Assembly: GCA_016718845.1 (NCBI GenBank)
Contig: JADKCK010000005.1
Span: 1-64,000 of the forward strand
Direction of reading: 5' to 3'
DNA: 64,000 bases
Source of the DNA: Sphingobacteriales bacterium
Lineage (GTDB): Bacteria > Bacteroidota > Bacteroidia > Chitinophagales > UBA2359
The notes under the pieces are model-generated. The model saw only the letters and a list, made by a program, of their open reading frames with translations. It was not told where the DNA came from and did no database searches. The position numbers and the translations under genes are program-made. The first letter of the stretch is position 1; each line of letters opens with the position of its first letter. This document shows, piece after piece, positions 61,701-64,000 of the stretch.

Positions 61701-64000
61701 ACAATAATTAAGGGTTTGTTGGCAAGTATCAACAGCCAAAACATGTACTACTATAGTGCCAAATGCAATTTGATTGTACAAATCTGTTACTTGATAACTA
61801 AAAACTTCGGTGCCAATAAAGCCATTATTTGGTGTATAAAGTACATCGTTTTCTTGCACAATAGCTGTGCCATTAGTAGGTTGCCCCGATACAATAACAG
61901 AAGGATAATTATCGTTGTCGTTGTTTAAAACGCCAATTAAAATATTTTGGTTGATGGTGGTAGATACCGTATCGTTTTCTACCGTAGGCGGTGCAGGGCA
62001 AGGCACACTCACATACACCAAGCTGTTTCCGCACGATTCGGGGTTGCCTTCGTTACAAGCCGTAACGGTTAGCGTATCCATACCATTAAAATTAAGGGCG
62101 GCAGTATAGTGTATGCAGTTACCACCAAAGATAGTAGCGGTATTACCTGCCGAACTACTTATTTGGCTGATGATAACGTCCTCTCCATCTTCGTCGGTGG
62201 CAGGCAAGCAAATAGTTTGGAGCGTAAAATCGTTGCCACAAGCATACTTAGGTGCAAAAACAACAGGTCCGGTTGAGCTACTTTGCGCCATCATTACGTT
62301 GTTTGGCAGATGCACAAAGGTAGTAGGCTGTTGGTTGGGTACAAAGGCGGCATCGCAGCGGGTGCTACCTTTATGTTCTACGAGCATACCAACTGCATCG
62401 CCGGTTTGGTTACTACGCAACAAAGGCGTTTGAAGGGTAGTTAAACTAAACGCTTGCGGGCGTTTAAATAGCAACTTGTATCTGCCAAAAGGTATGTTAT
62501 TAAACACATAATAGCCTTGGTTATTGCTATACGAGGTAGCTACGGTCGTGTTGTCGATAGCCCTAACCAATCTAACCAAAATATTAGGCAGTACTGTTTC
62601 GCCCCAATCGTGTAGGTGGTTGTTGTTCCAATCTACATAAGCCAAACCAAGTATGGTGTTAGGTGCTAAACCGCTGATAACGGTAACGGTTATTTCGTCG
62701 TAACCAACACAGCCTACCTCGGTGGTTACGGTAACACTATAAGTACCGCTTTGGGTAACAGAAATACTGGGTGTATTTTCGCCCGTTGACCATTGGTAGC
62801 TATAACCCCACACATTTTCGGCATCTAACACAAGCCCGCCTACCACAATGGTATCGTTACCTAAGTTAGGCGAGGGGTGTTGTATGTTTAGGTTAATCAC
62901 ATCTGATGCGGTACAGCCACCAGCGTCGGTAACAGTAAGGCTATAGGTGCCACTTTCGTACAAATCTATGTAATGAGTAGTTGCACCCGTAGACCATTGA
63001 TAGTTTAAACCCTCGGGAATAGGTAGCCCCAATGTAATGCTATCGCAAACAACTTGTGTAACATCGCCTAGGTTAATAGTAAAGTCTTGGAAGATAATTT
63101 CTGCCGAATCGGACGAGGTACAGCCATTGGCATCGGTAACAGTTACGGTATAAGTGCCACTTTGGTTAACCGATATGCCATAACTAGTAGCCCACGTTGA
63201 CCACACAACAGCCGCATAAGACACTCCGTTTGTTGGCGATAAATAATAGCTATTATCGTTACAAAGGTTAATAATGGCATCGCCCAAATCAACGTTTGTA
63301 CCGCCAGTACCCAATGTTACGTTTATGGCATCGGTGGCTGTACAGCCGTTGGCGGTGGTAACAGTTACGGTATAAGTACCGCTTTGGGTAACATTAATGT
63401 TTGATGTAGTAGCCCCGTTAGACCATTGGTAGTTAGTATAACCCGTGCCTGCATTAAGGGTATAATTGCTGTTACAAGTATTAACATCGTTACCTAAACT
63501 AATAGTTGCACCGCCAGTACCCAATGTTACATTTATGGCATCGGTGGCTGTACATCCGCCACTGTAGGTAACGGTTACGGTATAAGTGCCGTTTTGGGTA
63601 ACAATAATAGTTGATGAGTTAGCCCCTGTTGACCATTGATAGCCATTAGCAGCACCCGCATTGATAGTATAACTATTAGAGCAGGTACTTACATCGTTGC
63701 CCAAGTTAAGGCTTGTTCCGCCGCTACCTAAGCCAACATAAACCACGTCGGTTGCCGTACAACCGCTGGCATTAGTAACAGTTACGCTATAATTACCGCT
63801 TTGGGTAACATTAATGTTTGATGTAGTAGCCCCGTTTGACCATTGGTAACTACTATAACCTGCTCCAGCATTGATGTTGTAACTGTTTGAGCAAGTACTT
63901 ACATCGTTACCTAAATTAAGGCTGATGTTACTACCCAAACTAACATAAACAGCATCAGTTGCGGTACAACCGCTGGCATTGGTAACGGTTACGGTATAAG
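55787..64000 (-). CDS. Giant multi-domain surface adhesin with type B T9SS (gliding-motility) C-terminal domain; 5' end outside the window
   Basis: At least 2700 aa lie in the window and the N-terminus is missing. From the left-most coding part come six or more SprB/PKD-like repeats (NLGNDVxTC...YQWSNGATTxxIxVTQSGTYTVTVT, 62680-64000). An SdrD B-like domain follows (LGLAYVDWNNNHLHDWGETVLPNI, 62350-62660). After about 1 kb of Ig-like domains come many cadherin-like Ig units (xPLLANDLGDDI, IIYTPN, FxYxICN..GECDTATV), in pairs of about 0.56 kb, to 56090. The C-terminus (55787-56080: IFIPNGISPNNDGKYDTWEI, NEVIIFNRWGDIVYQ, LPDGTYYYIITL) is the gliding-motility-associated CTD recognised by T9SS. 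Frames break near 60285, 59870, 59650-59530, 58790-58570. The downstream PorP/SprF gene is the expected partner. It is probably a secreted adhesin comparable to SprB in role. Confidence 0.85.
58360..60420 (-). repeat. Higher-order coding repeats of about 0.56 kb in the adhesin
   Basis: CAGCCGTTAAAAC-type anchors occur at 58623, 59179, 59756 and 60311 (plus-strand numbering). Blocks such as 58364-58600 and 58917-59150 are nearly identical. Each period holds two Ig-like units. All four frame breaks lie within these repeats. Confidence 0.85.

Noticed and set aside
55787..64000. Reading the adhesin fragments as several separate genes
   Set aside because: The pieces are consecutive units of one repeat protein with a single C-terminal domain, and no starts or promoters lie at the breaks.
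1..64000. Prophage, insertion sequence or defence island
   Set aside because: I found no transposase, integrase, phage structural, restriction or cas gene; the only repeats are small intergenic elements and coding repeats.

Overview
The window looks like chromosomal DNA from a Bacteroidota bacterium, probably a Sphingobacteriales/Chitinophagales/Saprospirales-type organism. It is AT-rich. Promoters match the Bacteroidota -7 box TAnnTTTG, and Shine-Dalgarno sites are not evident. The gene content fits: type IX secretion (T9SS) sorting domains, a PorP/SprF protein, a PorE-like OmpA protein, SprB-type repeats, a gliding-motility-type C-terminal domain, YtxJ of the bacillithiol system and DUF3857 proteins. 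I saw no transposase, integrase, phage gene or CRISPR array. 

Layout. 1-2240 (minus) is the 3' part of a frameshifted CotH-type protein that runs off the left edge. 2.6-12.3 kb holds housekeeping and small enzyme genes: an FMN reductase, ubiX, a thioredoxin-fold protein, a peptidoglycan-binding repeat protein, ytxJ, mpl, an amidase, and a small DinB/SRPBCC/TfoX/VOC run. 12.8-16.1 kb is a secreted YHYH-SprB-arylsulfotransferase fusion. 16.4-19.6 kb holds a peroxiredoxin, radC, a lipoprotein and a DUF4129 protein. 19.8-23.6 kb is a PKD-repeat T9SS cargo with twelve 252-bp repeats, followed by a perfect 74-bp tandem repeat. 24.3-33.3 kb holds a serine-hydrolase-like protein that has lost its catalytic residues, a ureohydrolase, a CcmE variant, two DUF3857/transglutaminase paralogues and a di-haem peroxidase. 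33.5-45.5 kb (mostly minus) holds an NYN-ribonuclase/cold-shock/LRR fusion, a 1335-aa histidine kinase, rlpA, a membrane-anchored actin-like protein and a PP2C-like protein. 45.7-53.5 kb holds tRNA-Lys, an ADP-ribosylglycohydrolase, fur, accD, a DUF4920 lipoprotein, a PorE-like OmpA protein and folE. 54.5-64 kb (minus) is a giant multi-domain adhesin with a type B T9SS sorting domain, followed downstream by its PorP/SprF-like partner. 

How it fits together. A recurrent theme is T9SS-dependent surface display: two large repeat-rich cargoes, a SprF-like outer-membrane partner next to the larger one, and a PorE-like peptidoglycan anchor. A second theme is enzyme folds that have lost catalytic residues (serine hydrolase, PP2C, one transglutaminase), suggesting binding or regulatory roles. 

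Data quality. At least seven reading frames are broken. Where the ancestral frame can be rebuilt, the break is usually a one-base gain or loss, mostly in a homopolymer run. They include folE and accessory genes, so I read most of them as sequence or assembly errors, not genuine pseudogenes. Frameshifted genes are listed here over their repaired extent. 

Intergenic DNA carries a dispersed palindromic element of about 85-105 bp (four good copies and one diverged), several short tandem repeats and many strong hairpin terminators.
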